Positions 51,497 through 60,399 of a stretch of DNA of 64,000 nucleotides are shown piece by piece (position 1 is the stretch's first letter; each line of letters starts with the position of its first letter). This DNA comes from Acidisphaera sp. S103 (GTDB lineage Bacteria; Pseudomonadota; Alphaproteobacteria; Acetobacterales; Acetobacteraceae), in contig NZ_LMUJ01000060.1 in the NCBI RefSeq assembly GCF_009765975.1, positions 299,207-363,206 of the forward strand, written 5' to 3'. Position numbers and translations under genes: made by a program. The notes beneath the pieces were generated by a model. That model saw only the letters and a list, made by a program, of their open reading frames with translations, did no database searches and was not told where the DNA came from.

Positions 51497-52339
51497 CTAC
51501 CGCACCGCGCCGGCGGTCAGGCCGCGCATGAAATACTTTCCGCCGAACAGGTAGACCGCCAGGGTCGGCACCGCCGCCAGCAGCACCGCCGCGCTTTGGA
51601 CTCCGTACTGCGGTGTCGTCGTCACGGTGGCGCTGATGGCGATGATCGCCGCGGTGATTGGCTGCTCCGGCCCGGTCAGGAAGGTGACACCGTACAGGAA
51701 CTCGTTCCAGATGCCGGTGAATTGCCAGATCGTGCAGACGATCAGGATCGGCGGCGACAACGGCAGCACGATGCGCCAGAAGATGCGGTAAAACCCCGCA
51801 CCATCGATCCGAGCGGCCTTGATCAGGTCCTGCGGGATGGCGGCGTAGTAGTTGCGGCAGAACAACGTGGTAAAGCTGAGCCCCTGCACGACATGAACCA
51901 GGACCAGGCCGGCGATGGTGTTGGGCAGGCCGATGTCGCGCAGCACGATCACCCAGGGGATCAGCCGCATCTGCTCCGGCAGGAACACCCCCAGCGTCAC
52001 CAGCGCGAACACCGCGGTATCACCGGGAAACCGCCATAGCGCGATCGAGAACCCCGCCACCGCCCCCAGCAACGTCGAAATGATCGTCGCCGGCACCGTC
52101 ATCAGCAATGAGTTGACGATATACGGCGCGACCCCGGTGCAGCGTTCGGCAATGCAGAAATGGCTCCACGCCATGGCGTAGTTCGCCAGCGTGACGGTCT
52201 GCGGCCAGCCGATCAGCGAGCGCTGCGCCATCTCCTCATTCGGCCGCAACGAGGTCAGCACGACGATCACCAGCGGCGTCAGAAAAAACGCCGCCAAGGC
52301 CAGCAACGCCGCATAGAGAACCCAACGGCCACGGATCAT
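51497..52339 (-). CDS. Carbohydrate ABC transporter permease (MalG type)
   Basis: 280 residues with about six membrane helices. The binding-protein-dependent transport signature that contacts the ATPase is the EAA-like loop QDLIKAARIDGAGFYRIFWRIVLPLSPPILIVCT. The N terminus (RWVLYAALLALAAFFLTPLVIVVLTSL) and C terminus (VYLFGGKYFMRGLTAGAVR) match MalG-family proteins. It overlaps the preceding permease gene by four bases. Confidence 0.94.
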   Translation of the reverse strand: MIRGRWVLYAALLALAAFFLTPLVIVVLTSLRPNEEMAQRSLIGWPQTVTLANYAMAWSHFCIAERCTGVAPYIVNSLLMTVPATIISTLLGAVAGFSIALWRFPGDTAVFALVTLGVFLPEQMRLIPWVIVLRDIGLPNTIAGLVLVHVVQGLSFTTLFCRNYYAAIPQDLIKAARIDGAGFYRIFWRIVLPLSPPILIVCTIWQFTGIWNEFLYGVTFLTGPEQPITAAIIAISATVTTTPQYGVQSAAVLLAAVPTLAVYLFGGKYFMRGLTAGAVR

Positions 52340-53223
52340 GACCTGGCCCGCCAGCGTTCATGCAGCTTGTAGGGGACGATGACGACGACCAGGGCCAGCA
52401 GCATCAGCATTGCCGCCGCCGCGCCACGCCCGATCTGGCCCCGCTGAAACATGAAGTCGTAGACGACGGTGGCAGGCATGTTGGTGGCGATCCCGGGCCC
52501 TCCGCCGGTCAGCGCGCGTACCAGGTCGAAGGTCTTGATCGCCATCTGCAACAGGATGACCATCACCGCCAGCACGATCGGTCCCATGGTCGGCAGCACC
52601 ACGCGGCGATAGATCCGCCACGCGCTGGCACCGTCGATCTGCGCCGCCTTGATGATCTCCGCATCGACCGAACGCAGACCGGCCAGGAACAATGCCATCG
52701 CAAACCCCGCAGCCTGCCAGGCCCCGGCGATCACCAGCGTGTAGATCGCCATGTCCCGGTCCACCAGCCAGTCGAACCGGAAGCCGGTCCAGCCCCAGCC
52801 CTGCACCAGACGCTGGATACCGATGCCGGGATTGAGCAGCCAGCTCCAGATCGTTCCTGTGACCACGAAGGACACCGCCATCGGATACAGGAAGATCGTG
52901 CGGAAGACGTTTTCCCCGCGCACCCGTTGGTCCAGCAGGATCGCCAGCAGCAGGCCCAACGCGCTGGTCAGGACGACGAAGCAGACGCCGAAGATGACGA
53001 TGTTGACGTAGGCGACATGAAAATTCCGCGTCGCCATGATGGCAATATAGTTGCGCCAGCCGACATACCCGGACTCGGGCAGCAGGGTCGAGGGCGTGAA
53101 CGACAGCCAGGCCGTCCACACCGTGAACGCCACGACATGCCCGGCCGACAGGATCAGCGGCGGCCAGATTGCCAGCGCCGGCGCCACAGCCTCCCAAGAC
53201 CGGCGCAACCAGCCAGGCCGCAT
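52336..53223 (-). CDS. Carbohydrate ABC transporter permease (MalF type)
   Basis: 295 residues from ATG 53223 (MRPGWLRRSWEAVAPALAIWPPL), sharing its A with the TGA of the binding-protein gene (TGATG). The longer open frame upstream is noncoding on that gene. About six helices and the EAA loop AEIIKAAQIDGASAWRIYRRVVLPTMGPI mark the permease. Together with the MalG-type partner it forms the membrane channel. Confidence 0.94.
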   Translation of the reverse strand: MRPGWLRRSWEAVAPALAIWPPLILSAGHVVAFTVWTAWLSFTPSTLLPESGYVGWRNYIAIMATRNFHVAYVNIVIFGVCFVVLTSALGLLLAILLDQRVRGENVFRTIFLYPMAVSFVVTGTIWSWLLNPGIGIQRLVQGWGWTGFRFDWLVDRDMAIYTLVIAGAWQAAGFAMALFLAGLRSVDAEIIKAAQIDGASAWRIYRRVVLPTMGPIVLAVMVILLQMAIKTFDLVRALTGGGPGIATNMPATVVYDFMFQRGQIGRGAAAAMLMLLALVVVIVPYKLHERWRARS

Positions 53224-54500
53224 CAGCGCGCGCTGTCGATCGCGTCCGCCAGACGCTGCTGCGCCTCCTTCGGCTTCAGGTCCTTGTTGTGGACGAACTC
53301 GGTGAGCACATCGATCATCGCCGCGGTGATCTGGTTCGGCTGTGCCATGTTGTGCGCCAGGCTCAGCACCACCTGGTTTTCCTTCACTGCATCTTTCAGC
53401 CCCTGCGCGCTGCTGCGCTGCGCATCCGACCAACCCTGGCCGCTGAGGTCCGCATCGGTGCGGACCGGGATCGATCCGGTGATGTGCGAATACATCTCCT
53501 GAGTCGACAGCTCCATCACCAGCTTGGCGAACAGCAACTGGCCGGCTTGCAGATCGGGCGCCTTCTGCTTCCACAGGATGAAGGCATCCGCATTCATGAT
53601 GTAGGCCGCCTTGCCGTTATCCTGCGGCGCCGGCCCGCTCATGAAATCGGCGAAGGTGAAGCCGCCGTTGATGATATTGCCCTGCGCCCAGCCGCCCATC
53701 AGCACCATGCCGAGTTCACCGCGGATGAACGGCGCCACCTGCACGCTCCAGCTCTGCGCGGCGATCGACGGGTTCATCCAGTCCGCCAGCTTGCGGGTCT
53801 GCTCGAACGCGGCCAGCACCTCCGGCCCCATCAGGGTGCCGGCGTCCAGTTGCATCACCGCCTTGCGATAGGCAGCGGGGCTGATGCCGTTCAGGGCGAT
53901 CTCCCATTTCATACCGTCATCCCAACGGATACCGCCGTTGGCGAGCGGAATGATCCCTGCCGCCTGCATCTTCGCCGCCAGCGCATTGAACTCCGCCCAG
54001 GTCGCCGGCAGTTTCGTGGCACCCACCTTGTCCATCGCCTTCTTCGAGGCAAACAGCGTGTTGATCCGGTAGAGTTGCAGTGGCAGCGCGATCCAATGGC
54101 CATACGGCTTGTGCAGCGCGGCCAGTTCCGGCGCGACGAATTTCTCGTAGCCCGCCGCCGCCACGGCATCATCCAGATCGACGGTCGGCGCGATCTTCGA
54201 CCAGGCCGCGATCTCTGGCCCTTTGAGCTGGGACGCCGCCGGTGGATCGCCCGACATGATCTCCGCCCGCAGCTTGTTCATCATCTCAGTGGTGAAGCCC
54301 GGTACCGGGTTATGCTGCCAGATGCCGCCATTCTGCTCGAACAGCTTCCCCAGCGCGGTGATCGCGGCCCCGTCGCTGCCCGCCGACCACTGCGAGATCA
54401 CCGTCAGGCGCGGCTTCACCGTGTCGGCGCGCGCCATACCCGGCAGCGCCCACGCTGCACCCGAGGCTGCCAGAACACTTCGGCGAGACAGGTTGGCCAT
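53223..54500 (-). CDS. Extracellular sugar-binding protein of the ABC importer, Tat signal
   Basis: 425 residues from ATG 54500, preceded by GGGGGAAACC; ATG 54539 would add residues before the signal. The N terminus MANLSRRSVLAASGAAWALP carries a twin-arginine motif and an AxA-like cleavage site (GMARA/DTV). The mature protein shows SBP family 1 features (SQWSAGSDGAAITALGKLFEQNG; NTLFASKKAMDKVGATKLPATWAEF; GELGMVLMGGWAQGN). It captures the sugar in the periplasm. It is the first gene of the operon; the substrate is unknown (mono- or oligosaccharide or sugar alcohol). Confidence 0.93.
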   Translation of the reverse strand: MANLSRRSVLAASGAAWALPGMARADTVKPRLTVISQWSAGSDGAAITALGKLFEQNGGIWQHNPVPGFTTEMMNKLRAEIMSGDPPAASQLKGPEIAAWSKIAPTVDLDDAVAAAGYEKFVAPELAALHKPYGHWIALPLQLYRINTLFASKKAMDKVGATKLPATWAEFNALAAKMQAAGIIPLANGGIRWDDGMKWEIALNGISPAAYRKAVMQLDAGTLMGPEVLAAFEQTRKLADWMNPSIAAQSWSVQVAPFIRGELGMVLMGGWAQGNIINGGFTFADFMSGPAPQDNGKAAYIMNADAFILWKQKAPDLQAGQLLFAKLVMELSTQEMYSHITGSIPVRTDADLSGQGWSDAQRSSAQGLKDAVKENQVVLSLAHNMAQPNQITAAMIDVLTEFVHNKDLKPKEAQQRLADAIDSAR

Positions 54501-54606
54501 GGTTTCCCCCATTGACGGGCGCTTCAGCGGCACCCTCATGCGGCAAACCTAGTCAACCCTTCGACCGGCGTCATCAGGAAGATGACGCCTGGTGGGACCG
54601 AGCGGC

Positions 54607-55326
54607 TCAGACGTAATTGCCGGGATAGAGCAGCGGTACCAGCGAACTGACCTCCGGCAGAACGAAATCCGGCCTCGGCACGCTGGGATGCAGTTCCAGC
54701 CCGTGGCGATTGATCCAGGCGATCGTCAGACCGAGCGGCTTGCCACCGACCATGTCAGTGAATTGCGATTGTCCGGAATGCAGGATTTCTTCGCGTTGCA
54801 CGCCGGCATGATCCAGCAGATACCGGAACAACGTCCCATCGGGCTTGTAGCCATGCGCCCGTTCGGCTGTGCAAACCAGATCGAACTGGCGGCCGATCGG
54901 CGTAACACCGAGCAGATCGTCGTCTATGTTTGAAACGATCGCCAGCCGGTGGTGCCGCGCCAGGGCATCCAATGCGCGCGGCACGTCCGGGTAGAGTTGA
55001 AACCGCGCATAAGCCTCGAAATAGCGCTCGATCAGCGATCCGTCGGCGCCATGCAGGCCGAAATGCGCGAAGGTCTCTTCAAGCGCGAGACGGCAGATTT
55101 CCTTGTAAGACCGATAAGGCTCGCCGTAGTGAGCGATGTTGCGCTTCTGCCAGTAGGCCCAGAATGGGCGCAGTTCCATTTCCCGCCCACCGGCATCGTC
55201 AAGGATCGAGCGGTAGGCGGCATAGGTGCCGAAATTTGTGTCGATGAGCGTGCCAAAAACGTCGAACGACAACAGTTTCGGCAGCCCCGCCGGCCACGGA
55301 CCGGCATTATGGAGTGTGTTTTGCAT
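54607..55326 (-). CDS. HAD-superfamily hydrolase (haloacid dehalogenase-like)
   Basis: 239 residues from ATG 55326 (MQNTLHNAGPWPAGLPKLLSF). The nucleophile is Asp22 in LSFDVFGTLIDTN, the type II haloacid dehalogenase pattern, with motif II IVSNIDDDLL and C-terminal KPLGLTIAWINRHG. Substrates in this subfamily range from haloacids to phosphate esters. It is upstream of the ABC operon on the same strand, separated by 106 bases, and divergent from the LysR gene, so the LysR protein might regulate it (inference). Confidence 0.88.
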   Translation of the reverse strand: MQNTLHNAGPWPAGLPKLLSFDVFGTLIDTNFGTYAAYRSILDDAGGREMELRPFWAYWQKRNIAHYGEPYRSYKEICRLALEETFAHFGLHGADGSLIERYFEAYARFQLYPDVPRALDALARHHRLAIVSNIDDDLLGVTPIGRQFDLVCTAERAHGYKPDGTLFRYLLDHAGVQREEILHSGQSQFTDMVGGKPLGLTIAWINRHGLELHPSVPRPDFVLPEVSSLVPLLYPGNYV

Positions 55327-55485
55327 CGGCCGATCACAGGCCCCTTTCACCGACAGAACCAGTCCGCACGGCGGCGAACCGGATTTGCAGAAATGCACCC
55401 CCTGCCGATAGCAGGCAGACCGTATCGGCTTGCAAGATCGCCTTCCGATGCCATGCTGTGATGGTCAAGCAATCCGAGGGAAGCT

Positions 55486-56400
55486 TTGCCGCAATGGGAC
55501 GACATTCGGCTGCTTCTGGCGGTCGCCAGCCAGGGAAGCTACGCCCGAGCAGCGCGGCACACCGGGGTCAGCCTCGCCACCGTCAGCCGCCGCCTGCGTG
55601 CCCTTGAGCAATCGCTGGGTGTGGTCCTGGTGGAGCGGCGAGCCGACGGGCACCGCCTGACCCCACAGGCCCAGGCGTTGCTGCCCGCCGCCAGCCGGAT
55701 GGCAGCAGCGGCGGGGGATCTGCGTGCCAGCGCCGGCCCCGGCCACGCCGAAATCCGCATCCTGGCCCGTGAATGGGAAGCGTTGTTCCTGATCAGGCAC
55801 TTGCCGGCGCTAACCGCTGCGCTGCCCAACATTGAAATCGAGATCGGCTACAAGCACTGGCCTGACCTGGCCCGATGGGAAGCCGATCTGGTGCTGACCG
55901 ATCACACCTCCACCGCCGCCAATGTCATCGCTCGGAAACTCGGTCGCATGGCCTTCGCGGTGTATGGCAGCCGGACCTATGTCGCGGACAAGCAACAGGC
56001 GTTTTCGCCGGACCGTTATCACGACTGCGCCTGGGTCGGCTTCACGGCCGCCCATCGTTACTTTTCCGCCGAACAATGGCTGGCACGCCAGCGTCCGGAC
56101 GGCGCCCCGGCGACCCATCGGTTCGACAACGCATTCATGCTGCTGGAAGCCGTCCGCGGCGGCATCGGCCTGGGCCTGCTGCCGGTGTGGCTGGGCGAAC
56201 AGGACCCGGTGCTGGTGCGCGTGTCGGAGGTCCTACCGGATCTGATCCATCAGACGAGCTACCTGATGAACGACGACCTGCGCCACGAACCCCGCCTGCG
56301 CGCCGTCGCCGATGCCATTGCCCTGCTGTTCCGCCGCGAACGGCCGAACATTGCCGGCGAGGGTCAGCTCGTCCGCCCCAACAGCTTGGACATCGGATAG
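55486..56400 (+). CDS. LysR-family transcriptional regulator
   Basis: 304 residues from a TTG start at 55486, five bases after GAGGG; a clear in-frame ATG near the N terminus is absent. The helix-turn-helix spans about residues 3-60 (DDIRLLLAVASQGSYARAARHTGVSLATVSRRLRALEQSLGVVLVERR). The effector domain follows, with the GIGLGLLPVWLG stretch typical of the co-inducer domain. Divergent HAD gene 159 bases upstream is the obvious candidate target. The gene ends inside the convergent GNAT gene. Confidence 0.92.
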   Translation: MPQWDDIRLLLAVASQGSYARAARHTGVSLATVSRRLRALEQSLGVVLVERRADGHRLTPQAQALLPAASRMAAAAGDLRASAGPGHAEIRILAREWEALFLIRHLPALTAALPNIEIEIGYKHWPDLARWEADLVLTDHTSTAANVIARKLGRMAFAVYGSRTYVADKQQAFSPDRYHDCAWVGFTAAHRYFSAEQWLARQRPDGAPATHRFDNAFMLLEAVRGGIGLGLLPVWLGEQDPVLVRVSEVLPDLIHQTSYLMNDDLRHEPRLRAVADAIALLFRRERPNIAGEGQLVRPNSLDIG

Positions 56401-56840
56401 CTTCCAGTCGAGCCGAACTTCCCCACGGGCGACCCGTCCTCGGTGTAGCCAGCCCGGTGGTAGAAGCCGCGCGCCGTCTCGGTGCTGAGCAGATGACATC
56501 GCGTGTTGCCCTGCTTCATCGCCTGTTGTTCTAGCCCATCGATCACCGCTCGGCTGACGCCGCGAAAGCGAGCATCCGGGGAGACGTAGTTCAGAGTGAT
56601 CTCACCGGCGTCGGTGACGGATCCGACGCCAAGGATCGCAGCGTCCCCAACCGCCACCAACACCGTGTTGCCCGGCTTCGCAATCCAGGACGCAATGATC
56701 TCCGGCTGCTTGTTCGCCAGCCAGCGATCCAGGATCGCCGGGTCGTTGTGATGATCGGCAACGCAAAGCTCCACGATCGACCGCCTGAGCACGTCACAGG
56801 CAGCCGGTGCGTCCTCGATCACGGCCTGACGGATTTCCAT
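56364..56840 (-). CDS. GNAT family N-acetyltransferase
   Basis: 158 residues from ATG 56840 (MEIRQAVIEDAPAACDVLRRSI), after AGGATAG. The acetyl-CoA binding loop is PDARFRGVSRAVIDGLEQQA, with GFYHRAGYTEDG near the end. The substrate is unknown. The last 37 bases overlap the 3' end of the LysR gene on the opposite strand. Confidence 0.88.
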   Translation of the reverse strand: MEIRQAVIEDAPAACDVLRRSIVELCVADHHNDPAILDRWLANKQPEIIASWIAKPGNTVLVAVGDAAILGVGSVTDAGEITLNYVSPDARFRGVSRAVIDGLEQQAMKQGNTRCHLLSTETARGFYHRAGYTEDGSPVGKFGSTGSYPMSKLLGRTS

Positions 56841-56888
56841 CCGACTATCCTGTCGGAATAGAGGGTCAGCTTTCAAGTATCGTCCGCG

Positions 56889-57437
56889 CTATTCCGGTAG
56901 GGTCGCAGTCAGTCCCGCCAGTCGGCGCTCCAGTTCACTGACATCAGGCGCTGCTTCGGGCAGACCTTTTCGCAGCAACGCCCCTACGCGCTTGGCATTT
57001 GCCACGTCGGCTTGGAAGGCGGCACGCAACCAATCCCGATCCTTGTCGCGGCCTGCACACAGCTTGGCCACCGCGATATCGTCTGCACTCGGGCAGATCG
57101 CCACCGCACTGCCATCTGGAACATCATATTCAGTGGCTCGGGTGCGCCAGTCCGCTGGCATGATCGCGGTGCCCGGACTGACACCGTCGCCGTAATAGTG
57201 AAAAGTCCGGTGAAACATCGATCCGTGGCCGATGGTAGCGTCGATCAGATCGGAGATCGGTTCCGGGTCGGCCACACCGTCGGCATACAAATCGATTTCC
57301 GCGGTCATCATCATTGCGGCAGGGATATGCTTTGCGGTGATGATCACCGCGCCGGTTCCCACCACCACGAACCGTGTGTGATTGCTGAGAACGGCCGCGG
57401 CACGCAGAATATGATCGATGTCAGGACGCCGCAGCAT
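56889..57437 (-). CDS. Putative nucleotidyltransferase (DUF6036/AbiEii-like)
   Basis: 182 residues from ATG 57437. The N-terminal part RFVVVGTGAVIITAKHIPAAMMMTAEIDLYADG has the beta-hairpin, small-residue GxG turn and DxD-like acidic pattern (EIDLY) of minimal nucleotidyltransferases. A later DIAVAKLCAGRDKDRDWLRAA matches the KLxAxRxKDxxD segment of that superfamily. It overlaps the upstream partner by 17 bases, a pattern seen in toxin-antitoxin-like or regulatory NTase pairs. Activity is not established; the family label is by motif recall. Confidence 0.65.
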   Translation of the reverse strand: MLRRPDIDHILRAAAVLSNHTRFVVVGTGAVIITAKHIPAAMMMTAEIDLYADGVADPEPISDLIDATIGHGSMFHRTFHYYGDGVSPGTAIMPADWRTRATEYDVPDGSAVAICPSADDIAVAKLCAGRDKDRDWLRAAFQADVANAKRVGALLRKGLPEAAPDVSELERRLAGLTATLPE

Positions 57438-57750
57438 CCGCTGCCTCCAGCAACGCAACCACCTCCCGCGAGGACAGGCCCTTGCCAAACACCGGACGTG
57501 TTTCACGCAGCAATTGACCACGTGGTGTGTCCTCGACCAGCGCCTCGGCAATCTCGGCCGGCGAACGCCGCAGCAAGGCTCGCCACATTTCTGCGTGGAT
57601 GCGTTGATGCGGATCGGCCAACATCACCGTTTCCACGAAATCCCGGGCAGTCGCAATCAGCAGCGGGTCGTCGACGATCCGCCGCGCTACCTCACAGACC
57701 TTGAGGTAGTCGACACGGTCATGGCGGTCGCAAAAGCACGTCTTCATCAT
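57421..57750 (-). CDS. Uncharacterised partner of the nucleotidyltransferase
   Basis: 109 residues from ATG 57750 (MMKTCFCDRHDRVDYLKVCE), after GGGGGCG. The protein is helical and charged, with DPLLIATARDFVETVMLADPHQRIHAEMWRALLRRSPAEIAEALVEDTPRG. It resembles nothing I can name. The upstream position and 17-base overlap with the nucleotidyltransferase gene suggest a coupled partner, perhaps an antitoxin-type or substrate protein. Confidence 0.6.
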   Translation of the reverse strand: MMKTCFCDRHDRVDYLKVCEVARRIVDDPLLIATARDFVETVMLADPHQRIHAEMWRALLRRSPAEIAEALVEDTPRGQLLRETRPVFGKGLSSREVVALLEAADAAAS

Positions 57751-57803
57751 CACGCCCCCGCTGGCTGCATCAACCGGCCGGGCGCGGTGCCCGACGCAGC
57801 GGC

Positions 57804-60263
57804 CTAGCAATCCATATCGTCGTTCGTCCGGCGCACCAGAATCTCCCGCTTCCCGACATGGTTCGCCGTGCCGATGATGCCTTCCTTCTCCATCTGCTCG
57901 ATCAGCTTGGCGGCCTTGTTATAGCCGATGTTCAGATGCCGCTGAATGAACGACGTGGACGCCTTGCCCTCACGCGCAACGATGTCGACCGCCTGATCGA
58001 ACAGACTCTTGTCGCTGTCGCTCGCCCCCGCGATCCCCGACAGCATCGGATCGCCATCGCCGCCGCCGCCCGAACCCTCCATCGGTTCTGTGACATCATC
58101 CAGGTACGCCGGTTCGCCTTGCTCACGCAGGAACGCGACCACTTTCTCCACTTCATCGTCCGACACGAACGGGCCATGCACGCGGGTCACCCGCCCGCCA
58201 CCCTGCATGAACAGCATGTCGCCCATACCCAGCAATTGCTCCGCCCCCTGCTCGCCCAGGATCGTCCGGCTGTCGAATTTGGAGATCACCTGGAAGCTGA
58301 TCCGCGTCGGGAAGTTCGCCTTGATCGTGCCGGTGATCACGTCCACCGACGGCCGCTGAGTCGCCATGATCACGTGGATACCAGCCGCGCGCGCCATCTG
58401 CGCCAGCCGCTGCACGGCCTGCTCGATCTCCTTGCCGGCAACCATCATCAGGTCGGCCATTTCGTCCACCACCACGACGATGAACGGCAGGGGCTCCAGC
58501 GCCAGCGGCTGTTCCTCGAATGTCGGGCGGCCGGTGTCGGGGTCGAAACCGGTCTGCACCTTGCGGGTCACGACCTCGCCCTTGGCCCGAGCCTCGGCGA
58601 CGCGGTCGTTGAAGCCGCCGACATTGCGTACGCCGAGCTGGCTCATCGCGCGATACCGCCGCTCCATCTCCCGCACCGTCCACTTCAGCGCGGTCACCGC
58701 CTTGGCCGGTTCGGTCACCACCGGCGCCATCAGATGCGGAATGCCCTCATAAATCGACAGTTCCAGCATCTTCGGGTCAATCAGGATCAACCGGCACTGA
58801 TCCGGCGACAGCCGGTACAGCAACGACAAGATCATCGCGTTCACACCGACCGATTTGCCCGACCCGGTGGTGCCGGCGATCATCAGATGCGGCATCCTGG
58901 CCAGGTCGGCGACGATCGCCTTGCCGCTGATATCCTTGCCCAAAGCCATCGACAGCTTGCCGGCGGATTTCAGCACCTCCTCACTGGACAGGATCTCGCT
59001 CAGATAGACGGTTTCGCGCTTGCTGTTCGGCACCTCGATGCCGATCACGTTGCGGCCGGACACCGTGGCGATGCGCACCGCCGTCACCGACAGGCTGCGC
59101 GCCACGTCATCGGCCAAGCCGATGACCCTGGCGCTGCGGATGCCAGGCGCGGGCACCAGTTCATACAGCGTGACCACGGGGCCGGGCCTGATCTCGACGA
59201 TCTCACCCTGCACACCGTAGTCGGACAGGACCGTCTCCAGCAGCCGGGCATTGGCTTGCAGCGATTCCTCGCTGGGGCCGGTGCTGGCGTGCGGTGGCGG
59301 TTCCTTCAGCAACGCCAGCGGCGGGAACTTCCAACCGATTTCCTGCAACGGCAGGTTTTGCTGCTCCGGCTTGCGGGACGGCGGCGCCGCCGGCTTCGCG
59401 CCACGCACCGGCGGCGCGGGGATGGCGGTCTGTTCGGCCTGGACCGCGTTGCGCGTCCTGGGTTCCTCCCGCCCGTCTTCCCGCACCACCGGGGGCACAC
59501 GCAACGACGGATCGGGCGGCGCATCCGGCGCCAGTCCCGGTCCCCGGTTCACCAGGTTCACGAGCCACCCGGAGGCATCGCTGACCCCGCCCGCACCGCG
59601 CGAGATCACACCGACAGCGCCGATGCCGCCCGACACCGAGAATCGGGCCGCGACTCCGGCTGCGTGGCCGGCGCTACGCCATTCGGAGCGCGACAGACCC
59701 AGCGACAGCAGCCCCAAGACAATCGCCAGCGCGGTGCTCAACAGCCACACCGACGCGGACCCGACGATGCCGAGCAGCATGTGGCCAGCGTTCGACTCGG
59801 CGTGGAAGACGATCTGTCCGATCGAGCCGCCGATCCCGGCCATCACCGGCCATGGTGTGCCGCGCGGCATGGGCACGACCGATATGGAAGCCGCCAGCAG
59901 CGGCATGGCCGCCAGCAGCGCCGCGATCCGGCCGCCGAAGCTGCCCAGCCCGCGACGCGACGCGATGCGCCAGCACCATGTCAGCATGGCGATGCCCGGC
60001 AGCGCGCCGAACACCCCGAAACCCTGCAGCAATGCGTCGGCCAGCATCGCCCCAGCCGGCCCGGCCAGGTTGGAGACATGCCGCGTCGTGGCGGTATCCA
60101 GCGACGGATCGCGCGGATCATAGGTCGCCAGCGCCACCAGGACCGCCAGCCCCAGCAGACCCAGCAGCAACCCGCCAAATTCCGAGCTGCGCTGGGTCAT
60201 CAACGCCCTAACCGCTGGTGAGGCGAACTTTCGAGATTCCATCGTCGATGATCGGGCGGCCAT
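57804..60263 (-). CDS. ftsK: DNA translocase FtsK
   Basis: 819 residues. Four N-terminal membrane helices (about residues 25-190) anchor it at the division septum. A Pro/Ala-rich linker leads to the RecA-like motor: Walker A GTTGSGKS at about 463-470, Walker B VVVDEMADLMM near 598, GMGDMLF region after. The C-terminal winged-helix gamma domain (about 755-815, ASTSFIQRHLNIGYNKAAKLIEQMEKEGIIG) reads KOPS-type DNA polarity. It pumps DNA at the septum and activates XerCD at dif. The linker is short, as in many alphaproteobacteria. Confidence 0.97.
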   Translation of the reverse strand: MAARSSTMESRKFASPAVRALMTQRSSEFGGLLLGLLGLAVLVALATYDPRDPSLDTATTRHVSNLAGPAGAMLADALLQGFGVFGALPGIAMLTWCWRIASRRGLGSFGGRIAALLAAMPLLAASISVVPMPRGTPWPVMAGIGGSIGQIVFHAESNAGHMLLGIVGSASVWLLSTALAIVLGLLSLGLSRSEWRSAGHAAGVAARFSVSGGIGAVGVISRGAGGVSDASGWLVNLVNRGPGLAPDAPPDPSLRVPPVVREDGREEPRTRNAVQAEQTAIPAPPVRGAKPAAPPSRKPEQQNLPLQEIGWKFPPLALLKEPPPHASTGPSEESLQANARLLETVLSDYGVQGEIVEIRPGPVVTLYELVPAPGIRSARVIGLADDVARSLSVTAVRIATVSGRNVIGIEVPNSKRETVYLSEILSSEEVLKSAGKLSMALGKDISGKAIVADLARMPHLMIAGTTGSGKSVGVNAMILSLLYRLSPDQCRLILIDPKMLELSIYEGIPHLMAPVVTEPAKAVTALKWTVREMERRYRAMSQLGVRNVGGFNDRVAEARAKGEVVTRKVQTGFDPDTGRPTFEEQPLALEPLPFIVVVVDEMADLMMVAGKEIEQAVQRLAQMARAAGIHVIMATQRPSVDVITGTIKANFPTRISFQVISKFDSRTILGEQGAEQLLGMGDMLFMQGGGRVTRVHGPFVSDDEVEKVVAFLREQGEPAYLDDVTEPMEGSGGGGDGDPMLSGIAGASDSDKSLFDQAVDIVAREGKASTSFIQRHLNIGYNKAAKLIEQMEKEGIIGTANHVGKREILVRRTNDDMDC

Positions 60264-60399
60264 TTGTCCTGCCTGTGTCCTTGCGGCGTCACGCGAACTA
60301 TACGCGGGAACACACTGATAAATGAAGCACGATCAGAGCAACACTTCCCAGGGCCGCCGCAAGTGGTAGAAACCGGCCATCAACGCGAAGGAGATGGTC

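Noticed and set aside
57858-60221. 787-codon plus-strand frame
   Set aside because: Antisense to ftsK, whose motifs are unambiguous; the product is His/Gln/Arg-rich without any motif.
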